In this document: piece after piece, positions 1-10,299 of the stretch
Layout of the letters: every line of letters starts with the position of its first letter
Position numbering within the stretch: position 1 is the stretch's first letter
Assembly: GCA_964580075.1 (NCBI GenBank)
Contig: CAZOJL010000001.1
Coordinates: forward strand, 55,881-119,880
Length of the DNA stretch: 64,000 bases
Direction: 5' to 3'
Origin: VGWG01 sp964580075
Lineage (GTDB): Bacteria > Verrucomicrobiota > Kiritimatiellia > RFP12 > JAAYNR01
Made by a program: the position numbers and the translations under genes
Notes under the pieces: generated by a model
Told to the model about the DNA's origin: nothing
Databases searched by the model: none
The model's input: the letters and a program-made list of their open reading frames with translations, nothing else

Positions 1-2787
1 AACCAGGGGATCGTTGCCCGATGCGACGCGCGCGACGGCAATCTCGAATGGGCGCACCGGTATCCTCGCAGCAGGCTCCTGAGGAAAGCGGCGCTGGTCT
101 CGGACTCCGGGGAAGGCGGCCATGCCATCGCGTGGGGGGCACCGCCGCTGGTGGCAGACAAGCGGGTGATCTTCATGCCCCGCGATTACAGAGGGGTGTT
201 CGCCCTGGACGCCGACACGGGGCGTCTGCTATGGCAGAACGCATTCGTGCATCCGGCGGGAGCGATCGGGATCGTCGAGGGGGCGCTGCTGGTGTACGAT
301 CATCGGACCGTCGTATCGCTGGACTTGGCCACCGGCGCCGTGCGCTGGTTCCGGCATTTCGAGGAGGGTATCCGCGGACGCGGCCAGTTGATCGGTTCGT
401 CGCTGTACGTCGGCACGTCCAACGAACTGTGCCGCATCGACGCGAACTCGGGAATTGTCGTCGAACGGATGCCCTGGGGTGTGGAAGGACGGACGATTCA
501 CGACTTCGTGATTCACGGACGAGGCTTGTACATCGTCTCGGATGAGGCCACCCCTGCAGACGACTGTAAACCCGGACAGCTTGCCGGGCCGCTCGCGGCG
601 GCCGGCGCGGGTGGATTGCCGTTTCCGCTGAGGCATGCCTGGCAGCTTTCGCGCGCCAATGCCCAGCTCCATGTGCCGCCGCCGGAGGCCGGGCTCAAAG
701 GCAGGGCGTATCTGTACTCAGACGGCGTTCTGGAGTGTCTCCGGACCGACGCCCCGATCGGCGTCGTATGGCAGCGGCTGGTGCAGCCGGACCTCGGTGG
801 CGTGGATTTCCGTCAGGGGCTGATGGGGCTGAAGTACCCGCGCCGCGTGGTTGTGCTGGACGGCGCGACCGGCGCCGTGCGGGACCGCGCGCTGGCGCTC
901 GAACGCGGCGGCCCCGGGGGTCCGGCGCCGAGTGAGGCGCGTGCGAGGGCCGGCCTCATCCGTGGCGATCGATACTACGACGCGCTGACCAATCAGGGGA
1001 TCGCCAGGGCTATCGACCTGAAGAGCGAAAAGACGCTTACAAACTATTCCATTCCTTCCTGGCCGGGCAACCGCGACGCCAGGATCGTCGGGTTGTGCTT
1101 GGGTGACGACTCGCTGTTCGTTCTGTCGAGTGTTCCCGAACTGCGCGCCGATGCGTTCGATCTCAAGTCCGGCGCTCACACGGGCGGGCAGCGCCTGGCG
1201 AACGTCCGGTACACGAAATGGTCTGCTCCCGATAACGTCGGCGGCGGGAGAATGGCGGGTCGCGGCTCGTGGGAAAACGAGATGGTTTGTGGATCCGGGA
1301 TGCTGTTTGTGACCGACGAATCAGGCCTTCACGCCTGGACATCGAATCCCGCGGGCGAAGTCCCTCCGGTCGAGTGGCCCTCTCCGAAGCTGTATCGCCG
1401 CCGCGAATCCATTGCGGTGGACGGATCGACCCGGGAATGGAGTCAGGGCGAGCACGTCGAACTGCCCCTCGACGACAAGGACAAGGATCGGGGAAGCCTT
1501 ATGCTGGCGCACGACGGAAGCTATCTGTACCTGGCGATCTCCTACCGGGACGCGCGCATCGACCCCTTGCGGGGGAGCGGGAGATACAGCGTCGGAGATT
1601 GGGTATCCATCGCCTTCCGGGACGGCCGGGTGCGGCGCAACTGGAAGATCGGACTCGTTGACCGTGGACGCCCCGTTTGCCTGGGCCTGGGCTGGCCGGA
1701 CGAGAATCCGGCGGTGGGGATTGGGTACAACATCAAGACATCGCAGCACGTGTACGAGATCGCTGTGCCCCTGACGAGGGGGCGAAGAGGGGTCAAGGCC
1801 GACCTGTCGGCGGAGGTGTGGGATGATCAGGGCCCGGAGGGTCCCGTGAAAATCCTGGAGTGCGCCGGGATGACGATAGGCCTTCATCCCATGACGCGCG
1901 TGGAGGAAGAGACGGGCTTTGCCATCATGCGCGACCTGCCGGACCTGCCGGCATCGAGGGCATTGTACGACAGGATACGCGGTTTCTACGAAGCGTGGAC
2001 CGGCGAAGTACCGCCGTATCCCGCCTCGAAAGGGCCGGCGGATCCGGCACGGGCCGTGGAAGACCTGAACAGGTTCGTTTCCGAGGTCGGGGGCGGCCAG
2101 TTCCCCTACGCGTTGTACAGGGTTCTGGCGCGTCTTGGCGGCCCCAATGCCTTGCCGCCCGATGTCGGGAAGTGGTTTCAGCGAAAGCGCGAACTCGAAG
2201 CCGGGATACAAGGCCCGTACGGGTTGAACGATTCCCTGGCTGTAACCAACTGGCTGCTGCTGGGGTATTTTCCAGCCGCGCCGCACGATGACGGCTTCGA
2301 TGCGGACTATCTCCAGTGCGTCGGCGGGGAACCGATGCACGTTCCGGATCGCAAACTGGAAGTGGAAACGGGCAGGGGCGACAAGGCCATGTGGATACCC
2401 TACAATGCTCCGGACAACAAGGTCAACTTCTACGACATGGAGCGCCTGGGCCTCGTGAACCGGGAGGTGGACGCCGTGATCTACGCGGCATGCTGGCTGA
2501 AAGCGGATGCGGACACCGATTGCGAACTGCAAGTGGATACGGGAGACGATTGGGGCAGGGTGTACCTGGATCACGAACCGCTGGAGGAACACGAGCCGAG
2601 CACGTGGGAGCCGATTGAAAAGAGCAGATACAAGGTCACACTCGAGGAGGGGCTGCATCTGCTCCTGATCAAGATGGCCGGCTCTCTGAGGCCCTCGGGT
2701 GCGGGCCACGCGCCACGGTTCTACTTTGACGTGCGCATCATCGACCCCGGTGGCGCCAGGCCTCCGGGCATTACGGTGTGGAACTAG
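1..2787 (+). CDS. Large secreted PQQ-like propeller / CBM9-like protein (5' end outside window)
   Basis: The frame is open from the first base, so this is the 3' part of a gene that starts before the window; an internal ATG at 151 is not a credible start. Visible blades carry the PQQ-propeller signature (FALDADTGRLLWQN, VSLDLATGAVRWF) over roughly the first 130 codons. From about codon 463 a CBM9-like beta-sandwich starts (IAVDGSTREWSQGEHVEL), and the last ~110 codons resemble a PA14-like sandwich (ACWLKADADTDCELQV, then LLLIKMAG). The product is a close paralog of the next gene, ending with the same ITVWN/VTVWN tail, so the upstream part is probably also a helical repeat region and propeller. 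Likely exported, with a role in binding glycans or in cell-surface assembly; no catalytic residues are recognisable. The family is known only as a domain combination, so the function is inferred. Confidence 0.8.
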   Translation, partial: NQGIVARCDARDGNLEWAHRYPRSRLLRKAALVSDSGEGGHAIAWGAPPLVADKRVIFMPRDYRGVFALDADTGRLLWQNAFVHPAGAIGIVEGALLVYDHRTVVSLDLATGAVRWFRHFEEGIRGRGQLIGSSLYVGTSNELCRIDANSGIVVERMPWGVEGRTIHDFVIHGRGLYIVSDEATPADDCKPGQLAGPLAAAGAGGLPFPLRHAWQLSRANAQLHVPPPEAGLKGRAYLYSDGVLECLRTDAPIGVVWQRLVQPDLGGVDFRQGLMGLKYPRRVVVLDGATGAVRDRALALERGGPGGPAPSEARARAGLIRGDRYYDALTNQGIARAIDLKSEKTLTNYSIPSWPGNRDARIVGLCLGDDSLFVLSSVPELRADAFDLKSGAHTGGQRLANVRYTKWSAPDNVGGGRMAGRGSWENEMVCGSGMLFVTDESGLHAWTSNPAGEVPPVEWPSPKLYRRRESIAVDGSTREWSQGEHVELPLDDKDKDRGSLMLAHDGSYLYLAISYRDARIDPLRGSGRYSVGDWVSIAFRDGRVRRNWKIGLVDRGRPVCLGLGWPDENPAVGIGYNIKTSQHVYEIAVPLTRGRRGVKADLSAEVWDDQGPEGPVKILECAGMTIGLHPMTRVEEETGFAIMRDLPDLPASRALYDRIRGFYEAWTGEVPPYPASKGPADPARAVEDLNRFVSEVGGGQFPYALYRVLARLGGPNALPPDVGKWFQRKRELEAGIQGPYGLNDSLAVTNWLLLGYFPAAPHDDGFDADYLQCVGGEPMHVPDRKLEVETGRGDKAMWIPYNAPDNKVNFYDMERLGLVNREVDAVIYAACWLKADADTDCELQVDTGDDWGRVYLDHEPLEEHEPSTWEPIEKSRYKVTLEEGLHLLLIKMAGSLRPSGAGHAPRFYFDVRIIDPGGARPPGITVWN

Positions 2788-2792
2788 AGAGC

Positions 2793-2841
2793 GTGTTCAG
2801 TGTTCAGTATTCAGTGTTCAGTGTTCAGTGTTCGGTGTTCG
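2793..2841. repeat. Heptamer array, 7 units of GTGTTCA/GTATTCA/GTGTTCG
   Basis: Seven perfect-length 7-bp units lie between the stop of the first gene and the start of its paralog. The array is open in the frame of the downstream gene, which would falsely extend that protein by 24 residues. A two-unit array of the same kind (8262-8275) precedes the next gene. Confidence 0.9.
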
Positions 2842-2849
2842 GTTTACTG

Positions 2850-5800
2850 ATGAGAACAAACATCAACAGCCTGGTGGCTGGCGCGCTGGCGGCGGTGTGC
2901 TGCATTCCGGTGGTGCTGTTCGCGCAGCCGGATATCCCGCCGGAGAAATGGGATGCGCCGCGCATCGCGGCTTGCCGTAAGTTGGCCGATGACGCCTATG
3001 CCGCAAGGGATGTCGAAGCGGGGAACCTTCATCTCAAGGACCTGATCGAGAACTGTCCCGGACGCTGGGATATTGCCTGCCCGGTGCTCAAAACCATTCT
3101 TCTGGCGTCGAAAGACGGTCCGGAACACTGGCAGGAGTACGCGGCCCTCCGGCTGATCGCGGCCTATCGGGCTGACCAGATCCTGCCGACGGATCCGGTC
3201 CTGCGGGCCGCATGGGGCGCGCTCATCGCCATTAGGGGATACCAAGACCGGTTTCTCGAAGCCAAAGTGGAGATCGAGGCGATGGAAAAGGCCACCGGAA
3301 GGGACGTGTGGGCGCAGTTCCTGGAAGCCGCGCTGTGCTACCAGTCGGACTCGTATGAGACAGAGCCCCGCTTCGCGGAGATTCTTTCCAAGATCAGCGC
3401 CGACGACAGTGATCCGTACGTGCAAGCCGTCTGGTCCGCCATGAACGGGCACGATGGCCGCAACCCGTATATGGAAAGCGCCTTGGCTTACCGGCCGGGC
3501 CGCCTGTCGCCTTCCACCGCGCCGAGGAATCTGTGCCTCAAGGATTTCTCCCCGAACTGGGAGGCGCTTCGCGACCTCCCGCCCGAGATAGCGCCGTCAC
3601 AGATACATGCCCTGATTGGCGAATCTCTGGAGCCGGGGCGATTCATAGCCGACGACAACACGGCCACGGCCGTCTGGCTGGGGACATTGATTGACCGGAA
3701 CCTGCTGTCGCGAAAGCCCGAAGCGCTGCTTCCGCTGCGCCGGTTGCAGCAAGCTGAGCTTCCGAACGCGGGCACCGGCGGCTCGGCTGGGTCCCGCGAC
3801 GCAGGCGGCCCGATCGCGCTCTTTCGCCGGTATCCGTGGACCGACGCCGGGCAGCGGCAGTTGCTGGAATACGGCAGGCAGGAATTGTCGAACGGCCACG
3901 CCGGACCGGCGCTGAGATCCTTCCTGGACGTCTTGTCGCACGCCTCGGACCCGGCCCTCCGCTCCCAGGCGCGGGTGTGTCTCTGGCTGGCGCTTGCCCA
4001 GCAGGACAACCGCGACGAATTTGACGATGCCTTCCGGGACGTGAATCCGGAAGAGCGCTATCCGTGGATGGGCGGAACGGAACCTTCCCGGGTCATCCGC
4101 GACCGGTTGGAGAAGAGCATTCCCACCGCCGCCGCACCGGAACGGCCAACGCCGCGCCTGGGCGATCTGGACCGGCGCCTAGTCAAGATTCCCGCCCTCG
4201 CGCCCTGGCCGTGTTCCTGGACGCAGGCCGGCGGTTTGCACTGGTATTACGACACCGCGCTGATGAAGACCCTTCCCTTCATCCGGGTCGGGATGCAGCT
4301 CCAGGATGGCGGCCTGCTGGTCAGTGCCCCCAACATGATGGCCTGGTATCGCGCGGATCATACCGAAGCGCCCGTGTGGCAGCGAACGGCACGGTTCACA
4401 TTCTCGCAGCACAGACGGCACCCCGGGATCTACTGTCCCCCCGTGAACGACGGCCGCATCTACACCCGATGGGGCTACAGCGATGGTTGCCCCGCCGACG
4501 TTGCCGCGATCGACATCCGGACGGGCAGGCAACTATGGTCAACGGCGCAGGACAACTCGTGGCGCAGCCAACCCGGATCCTTCCGGGGCGTCCGGCATTG
4601 GCCTCTGAACGATCCCGTCTACGCCGACGGCCGACTCTACCTGCTGGCGGCCAAGGTCGTGGACTCCAATACGGACGGGATCTATCTTGTCTGCATGGAC
4701 CCCGATACCGGGGCGAGGATCTGGGCATGCCCGGTCTCCCGCGATAAGATGAAAGGAGCCGAGGGCTGGTTACCGGAATACAACACCGATCTGGCCCTCT
4801 ATGGCAATGCGGTGACCTGTCACCAGGGCGCCGTGTACTGCGCCACCGGCGCGGGTGTCGTTTCCCGCGTCGACGCGCGCGACGGCAGGCTGGAATGGGC
4901 GCACCGTTATCCGCGTACCAAGTACCCGCAGAAAGAGAGACCTGGCGCGCACCCCTGGGAAGGGGACTATTCCATCTCGTGGGGAACGCGGCCGCTGGTG
5001 GCGGGAAACCGGGTAATCTGCATGCCCCGCGACCACAACGGGGTCTTTGCCTTGGACGCGGATACGGGAAGACTCGTCTGGCAAAACGCATTCGTGCATC
5101 CGGCGGGAGCGGTCGGGATCTTCGAGGGGGCACTTCTGGTGTACGATCATCAGACCATCGTCTCGCTGGACCCGGCGACCGGCGCAACGCGGTGGTTTCG
5201 GCCTTTGGAGGAAGGCGTTCTCAAAGACGCGCAACGGATCGGATCGTCGATCTATGTCGGAACATCCCGCGGACTTTGCCGCATCGACGCGCGGTCGGGT
5301 GTCGCCGTCGAGCGGATGGCATGGGGCGAAAAGGATCGGAAGATCCTCGATTTCACGATTCTCGACAAAGCCCTCTACGTTGTTTCGGATGAGGCCGTCC
5401 CGGCGGATGGTTTTGAAGAGGTTGCGTCCGTCAAGCCGCCTGCGGCGGGCGAGGATGGAAAGATGCAGTTCCCGCTGCGGCAGACCTGGCGGCTGGCGCG
5501 CGCCAATCCGCAACTTTACGTCCCGCCGCCGGAGGCCGGGCTGGACGGCGGCGTATTCCTGTTTTCAGACGGAGTCCTCGAACGCATTCGGCTCAGCCCT
5601 GCCCCGTCCGTCGTCTGGCAGCGGCTGGTGCAGCCGGACCTGACCGGAGTGCGCTTTGCCCGCGGCATGGTGGTCCTCGACTACCCGGCGCGTCCGGTGC
5701 TGCTGGACGGGGAAACAGGCGCCGTGCGGGAGTCGCAGCTTTCGCCGGATGCCGGCGGCCTGAACGATCTGCCCCCGCTGCATCGTACGTCGGGGAGCGG

Positions 5801-8246
5801 CAACCAGATTGAAATCGTCAACAACGCGACCGGCGAGCGAATGTGGAAGAGGGGCATCCCCGAGATCGAGTGGGGCGCGGCGCGGCAGATGGGAACGAAT
5901 ATTCACGTGATCGGACCGCGAAGGAGGGGGGATCCCCGCGATACCGTGGACGTCGTGTGCAATCTCGCCGACGGCAGAAAGCTTGCGATTTACCCCGTCA
6001 TCGGCGCATCCGAGGGCGAGCTCGTCAACGTGGCGTTCACCCGCAAGTCGTGCTTCTGCCTTGTGACCCGCGGACCGGAACGGAAGGAGCACTTTCTTTA
6101 CCGGTACGGCCTTGACGGCAAACCGGCGAAGCCCGTGGAGGGATTCCGGCAGCAGAAGTTCGGATCCATCTCGTCGTTGAGCGTGGAGGAAGAGAACGGG
6201 TCCTACACGCGACTGCAGTTTGCCGGTTCCGCGCCGTGGAGTCGCGACCCCGTGATGGCCGCGCTGATCGTCAGGGAAGACGATCCCACGTACGTCTTCA
6301 TGGCCGGCTGTTCGGACAGGGATGACGAAACCCTCGTAATGCCCGGCTTCATTCGCGGAGATCGGTATTACGATGCCCTGAGCAAATCCGGCACCGTGAG
6401 AGTCTTCGATCTGAAGAGCGGGCGGATGCTCGCGAGCGGCGCGATCCCCTCCTGGCCGGCGCCGGAGCCACGAAGCGTCGCCAGGATCACCGACTTCCGC
6501 CTGGCCGGCGATTCGCTGGTTGTGCTCTCCGCCGTCTGGGACGTACGCGCCGATGTGTTCGACGCCGCGACTTTCGTTCACAAGGGCGGTCAGGTGCTGG
6601 ACAAGGTTGAATGCACGCGCTGGTCGCCGGATAAGCACAGCGGGGGTGATGTGGCGGGCCGTGACTCGTGGGAGAACGAGATCGCCCCGGGACCGGGCCT
6701 GCTCGCGGTGACCGACAAGTCGGGGCTGCACGTCCTGGTTCCGGCGGATCACGTGGATGAACCGTCGGCCGGGGCGCCGTTCCCGAAACTGTATCGCCGC
6801 CGCGAGCCGATCATCGCCGACGGATCGATTGACGAATGGGCCCGGGGCGAGCATGTGGAACTGCTCCTCCGCGACGCGGACGGCAAGCCCGCCAGCCTTC
6901 TATTGGCGCAGGACGGCCGGAATCTCTTCGCGGCCCTCTCCTACGAGGACGCGCGGATTGACCCGTTGCGCGGGGAAGGCGTGTACAACGACGGGGACTG
7001 GGTGACGGTTGAGCAGGGAGACGGCCCGTTCGTGTGCAACGCGCGGATCGGCCTCGACGGAAGCGGCGGTACCATCGTGACGTCCGAGCCGGGCGGAAAG
7101 GGGCTAACCATCAAGGCGACGGCTGGCATCGGGCATGACCTCAAGACCTTCCGGCACATCTACGAACTCGTCCTTCCGCTGACAAGGTCCCGGACGTGGG
7201 CTCAGGGCGTGCTCTCCTTGAAAGCCTTCGATGAACGGGGCCTCGGCGGCCCGGCCAGGATCATCGCGTGCAATGACATCCAAATCGGCTATCACGCCCT
7301 CACGCGCGATGAGGAAAACGCCGCCTTCGCTCTTATCCGTGAAATGCCCGACCTTCCGGAGTCGCGAGGCCTGTACGCCAAGATGCGAAAGATCTACGAC
7401 GCGTGGTCCGTCGACATGCCGCCGTATCCAGCCACGAACGCGCCGGTGAATCCGGCCAAGGCCGTGGAGAGTATTAGAAAGTACATTTCCGCCATCGGGC
7501 AGACCCAGTTCCCCTACTCATTCTACAGACTCATGAATCGCTTCGGGGGCGCGGACGCCCTCCCGCCGGAGGTGCGCGCATGGTCTCAGCGAAAGGCGGA
7601 GATCGAGGCCAAGCGACAGGGGCCGTACGAGTTGAGCAATTCCCTGTTCGTCACCAACTGGCTGGTGCTGGGGTATTTCCCCTACCCGCCCGACAAGGCC
7701 GGCCTAGGCACGGACTTTCTTCAGGGCGTCGACGGCGAGCCGAGGCACGTTCCGCACGACGCCGTGGCAATCGCCACCGGCACGGGCGGCACAGCCCGAT
7801 GGCGCCCTTACGCTCCGTCGGGCAACGTGGTGAATGTCTTCGAGGCATCGCGCCCCTACTCCCCGTCGAGCGGCGATGTTGATGTCTTCGATGTGAAGCA
7901 CCTGAATCTCAGTTTTGACGCCGCAGAGTCGTATTTCGTCGTCTATGCCGCATGTTGGCTGAAGGCGGACACGGACACCGAGTGCGAATTGCGGATGAGC
8001 ACGGTGGACGACAGTTGGAAGATCTACCTGGATCATGAACCGCTCGGTGATTACTCCCCCATTCGGGGAGCGCCTGACGCGAACGGTCCCAGGGTCCGAC
8101 TCGAAAAGGGGATGCACCTGGTCCTGGTCAAGGTCGCCGGCAGCAAGCTGCCACCCGGCGCGGGTCACGTGGGGGTGTTCGTCTTCAGCCTGCGCGTGAC
8201 CGATCCCTCCGGCGGCCGCCCACCGGGCGTCACGGTGTGGAATTAG
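2850..8246 (+). CDS. Giant secreted PQQ-like propeller / CBM9-like / PA14-like protein
   Basis: The protein has 1798 residues from the ATG at 2850. This start is chosen because a signal peptide (MRTNINSLVAGALAAVCC.. to FAQP) begins there, while the longer frame only adds translated heptamer repeats. Order of regions: alpha-helical TPR-like segment (about 30-400), a PQQ/WD40-like propeller (about 450-800, blades with LDADTGRLVW and LDPATGATRW), further beta-rich segments to about 1300, a CBM9-like domain (about 1312-1490, IIADGSIDEWARGEH), a helical linker, and a C-terminal PA14-like sandwich (about 1697-1798). It is paralogous along its whole visible length to the gene before it. Probably outer-surface or periplasmic, binding polysaccharide or organising a degradative complex; no enzyme motif is seen. 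It resembles the large PQQ-repeat proteins common in Planctomycetes and Verrucomicrobia. Confidence 0.85.
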   Translation: MRTNINSLVAGALAAVCCIPVVLFAQPDIPPEKWDAPRIAACRKLADDAYAARDVEAGNLHLKDLIENCPGRWDIACPVLKTILLASKDGPEHWQEYAALRLIAAYRADQILPTDPVLRAAWGALIAIRGYQDRFLEAKVEIEAMEKATGRDVWAQFLEAALCYQSDSYETEPRFAEILSKISADDSDPYVQAVWSAMNGHDGRNPYMESALAYRPGRLSPSTAPRNLCLKDFSPNWEALRDLPPEIAPSQIHALIGESLEPGRFIADDNTATAVWLGTLIDRNLLSRKPEALLPLRRLQQAELPNAGTGGSAGSRDAGGPIALFRRYPWTDAGQRQLLEYGRQELSNGHAGPALRSFLDVLSHASDPALRSQARVCLWLALAQQDNRDEFDDAFRDVNPEERYPWMGGTEPSRVIRDRLEKSIPTAAAPERPTPRLGDLDRRLVKIPALAPWPCSWTQAGGLHWYYDTALMKTLPFIRVGMQLQDGGLLVSAPNMMAWYRADHTEAPVWQRTARFTFSQHRRHPGIYCPPVNDGRIYTRWGYSDGCPADVAAIDIRTGRQLWSTAQDNSWRSQPGSFRGVRHWPLNDPVYADGRLYLLAAKVVDSNTDGIYLVCMDPDTGARIWACPVSRDKMKGAEGWLPEYNTDLALYGNAVTCHQGAVYCATGAGVVSRVDARDGRLEWAHRYPRTKYPQKERPGAHPWEGDYSISWGTRPLVAGNRVICMPRDHNGVFALDADTGRLVWQNAFVHPAGAVGIFEGALLVYDHQTIVSLDPATGATRWFRPLEEGVLKDAQRIGSSIYVGTSRGLCRIDARSGVAVERMAWGEKDRKILDFTILDKALYVVSDEAVPADGFEEVASVKPPAAGEDGKMQFPLRQTWRLARANPQLYVPPPEAGLDGGVFLFSDGVLERIRLSPAPSVVWQRLVQPDLTGVRFARGMVVLDYPARPVLLDGETGAVRESQLSPDAGGLNDLPPLHRTSGSGNQIEIVNNATGERMWKRGIPEIEWGAARQMGTNIHVIGPRRRGDPRDTVDVVCNLADGRKLAIYPVIGASEGELVNVAFTRKSCFCLVTRGPERKEHFLYRYGLDGKPAKPVEGFRQQKFGSISSLSVEEENGSYTRLQFAGSAPWSRDPVMAALIVREDDPTYVFMAGCSDRDDETLVMPGFIRGDRYYDALSKSGTVRVFDLKSGRMLASGAIPSWPAPEPRSVARITDFRLAGDSLVVLSAVWDVRADVFDAATFVHKGGQVLDKVECTRWSPDKHSGGDVAGRDSWENEIAPGPGLLAVTDKSGLHVLVPADHVDEPSAGAPFPKLYRRREPIIADGSIDEWARGEHVELLLRDADGKPASLLLAQDGRNLFAALSYEDARIDPLRGEGVYNDGDWVTVEQGDGPFVCNARIGLDGSGGTIVTSEPGGKGLTIKATAGIGHDLKTFRHIYELVLPLTRSRTWAQGVLSLKAFDERGLGGPARIIACNDIQIGYHALTRDEENAAFALIREMPDLPESRGLYAKMRKIYDAWSVDMPPYPATNAPVNPAKAVESIRKYISAIGQTQFPYSFYRLMNRFGGADALPPEVRAWSQRKAEIEAKRQGPYELSNSLFVTNWLVLGYFPYPPDKAGLGTDFLQGVDGEPRHVPHDAVAIATGTGGTARWRPYAPSGNVVNVFEASRPYSPSSGDVDVFDVKHLNLSFDAAESYFVVYAACWLKADTDTECELRMSTVDDSWKIYLDHEPLGDYSPIRGAPDANGPRVRLEKGMHLVLVKVAGSKLPPGAGHVGVFVFSLRVTDPSGGRPPGVTVWN

Positions 8247-8285
8247 TTTCGGAGTGAGGAAGTGTTCAGTGTTCAATGGAGGTGT

Positions 8286-10229
8286 ATGATGAGAACAAAT
8301 GTGGTTCTTGATGACCTGCTTATGTCCCGGGGCGCTGCGCTCCAGCGGGTCCTCCTTGCCCTTGTGTCCTCCGCGCTGGTATTCACGGGTTGCGCGGGGG
8401 GCGGCATCGAGCCCGCGCCGGTCACGGGAAGGGATAAAATGCAAACTGACGAACGAATGGGAACCCGCGAGGCCGGTGCGAAACCGGCGGCTGTCGTCGA
8501 ACTCGCTCCAGGCGACGATATCCAGAAGGCCCTGGACCGGGCCGAACCGGGCGACACGATCATGCTGAAGGATGGCGTGTACTACCAAAGCGTGCTGATC
8601 GCCCGCGGAGGAAAGCCGGGAAAGCCGGTCACGCTGAGAGCCGCCCATGGCGGCGCCGCCACCATCAGCGGGGCGGTTCCGCCCGATCAGGCGAAGCTGA
8701 CGTTCGAGCCGGTCGAGGGAGATCTGTACAAGACCGCTGTAACACAACGCGTGTGGTGGGTGATGGTCGACGCGCGGAACCTGGTAAACTACGGGCAACT
8801 GGACCTTCTCAAGAAGTTCCGCTTTCCTGACCAGTCCAATGGCGATCTGCACCCGTGTGCATCCGAGGGGTTTGTGTGGCAGGACGGTGTTCTCTATATC
8901 CGCTTGGAAAAGGGAGCCGATCCAAACAAAGCGCCGATCGAGATCAGCCGTCTCACCGGCGGCGAAGTAGATCCCGAGCGAGGAAAGATCGGCCACAAAG
9001 GGGGACATTGGGCGCCGGATACGGGCTTTGACGTGCCCGGCCTCGGCCATCTTTTCTCCCGGACCGTCGGCCTCATCACCGTGAAGGCCGACAACGTCGT
9101 GATCGAAGGCTTCCGCCTGCACATGGGGGTTGGGGCCGCGGTGATCGTCCACGGCAACGATGTGACGGTCCGCGACTGCTATATCACCGGTTCGCATCTG
9201 GGCATCTGCCAGCCCGACAGCGTCGAACTTCCGCCACACACGACGCCCGGCGAGCGGCCGATCAACCGCGCCAACCGCACCGGCCGCGGTCTGACCGTCG
9301 AGTATTGCGAGTACAGCGCCCATCCCGGTTACCTGTGGTGCCGGCGCGGGTTTTGGGCCGGACTCTACGGCGCCAACGTGGCGGGAGTGTTCATGAACTA
9401 TGGCGGGACGCGGTCGGTCGTACGCCACAATTGGGTCTATGACTCGGCGCAGGACCACCTCCAGCCGCGCGGCAACGGCACCACCGCACCGGAGGACGCC
9501 GGCGAAATCGCCTACAACTTCCTCCAGAACTGCGGCGATGACTCCATCGAGTTCGACAGCGCCACGCCGCTGAATCTCCGCGTGCATCACAACGTTATTC
9601 TGGACGGTATGTGCCTGCTGGCTCTGTCGCCGGTCATGGGCGGAGGACTGACCATAGACCACAACATCCTTTACGTTTCGCGCGAGCGCGGTCCCGAGTG
9701 GTGTGTGTTCTTCAAGATGGGCAGTCCCTGGGGCAACGGCCTTCCGACCCGGGGCGTGCGGGTTCTGCACAACACGATGGTCAACATGTGGCGGTGGATG
9801 TACTGGTGCGGCGAGGATCACCGTTATGAAGACGTGCTGATGGAGAACAACATATTCTACTGCGGCGAGTCGCGCGGGAGCGGCCTGAAGGGCGTGACCT
9901 TCAGCCCCCACAATCTCTACTGCGGTCCGAAAATCGAAACCAACGACATACCCGAGATGATGCACGACCGCCGTTCGCCGTTCGTGTCCATGAGCCCGAT
10001 GGATTTTAGCCTTCGGCCGGACAGCGCAGCCGTGGACGCCGGCGCTTCCGGCAAGGATCGGGAGTACTTCCACAAGCCCGCAGGCAAGGCCCCGGACCTG
10101 GGCGCCATCGAACTGGGCGAGGAGTGGCATTTTCCCCGCCCGGGGCCGCGCTGGGCCACCGGCGGCGAGATCGCCGGCCGGCCGGCGCTACCGGCGTCGG
10201 TGAAGGCGAAATGGGTTGGACTGGAGTAG
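8286..10229 (+). CDS. Right-handed beta-helix lipoprotein
   Basis: A predicted lipoprotein of about 647 residues. GGAGG at 8278-8282 sets the start at the ATG at 8286 or the adjacent ATG at 8289. A hydrophobic stretch ends in a lipobox (VFTGC), so it is likely anchored to a membrane. After a short linker the region DIQKALDRAEPGDTIMLKDG is the classic first turn of a DUF1565/pectate-lyase-like parallel beta-helix, followed by VTLRAAHGG and many short helix-rung strands (NVVIEGFRL, VTVRDCYI, VRHNWVYD). Such proteins in PVC bacteria are often polysaccharide lyases or glycan-binding proteins, and chondroitinase-B/PL6-like activity is possible, but I cannot identify catalytic residues with confidence. 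It sits just after the two propeller paralogs and begins with a similar peptide (MRTN). Confidence 0.8.
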   Translation: MMRTNVVLDDLLMSRGAALQRVLLALVSSALVFTGCAGGGIEPAPVTGRDKMQTDERMGTREAGAKPAAVVELAPGDDIQKALDRAEPGDTIMLKDGVYYQSVLIARGGKPGKPVTLRAAHGGAATISGAVPPDQAKLTFEPVEGDLYKTAVTQRVWWVMVDARNLVNYGQLDLLKKFRFPDQSNGDLHPCASEGFVWQDGVLYIRLEKGADPNKAPIEISRLTGGEVDPERGKIGHKGGHWAPDTGFDVPGLGHLFSRTVGLITVKADNVVIEGFRLHMGVGAAVIVHGNDVTVRDCYITGSHLGICQPDSVELPPHTTPGERPINRANRTGRGLTVEYCEYSAHPGYLWCRRGFWAGLYGANVAGVFMNYGGTRSVVRHNWVYDSAQDHLQPRGNGTTAPEDAGEIAYNFLQNCGDDSIEFDSATPLNLRVHHNVILDGMCLLALSPVMGGGLTIDHNILYVSRERGPEWCVFFKMGSPWGNGLPTRGVRVLHNTMVNMWRWMYWCGEDHRYEDVLMENNIFYCGESRGSGLKGVTFSPHNLYCGPKIETNDIPEMMHDRRSPFVSMSPMDFSLRPDSAAVDAGASGKDREYFHKPAGKAPDLGAIELGEEWHFPRPGPRWATGGEIAGRPALPASVKAKWVGLE

Positions 10230-10258
10230 AGAACGTTCGCACGGAAAGACGGAATCGA

Positions 10259-10275
10259 GTAAGCGGGGCGCTTAC
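10259..10275 (+). terminator. Possible terminator hairpin after beta-helix gene
   Basis: A perfect 6-bp stem GTAAGC/GCTTAC with a 5-nt loop lies 29 bp downstream of the stop codon. No T-run follows, so it is only terminator-like. Confidence 0.3.
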
Positions 10276-10299
10276 GTGTAACCGAGTAACTGATCACTG

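Noticed and set aside
1321..2709. Long opposite-strand ORFs over the propellers and other GC-rich genes
   Set aside because: They are shadow frames caused by high GC content. The + strand frames have domains and paralogy.
151..2787. Start of the first propeller gene at ATG 151
   Set aside because: The same frame is open to base 1 and matches the paralog's sequence upstream of this ATG, so the true start lies outside the window.
2778..2849. N-terminal extension with FSVQ repeats on the second propeller
   Set aside because: It is translated heptamer array. The signal peptide begins at the ATG at 2850.
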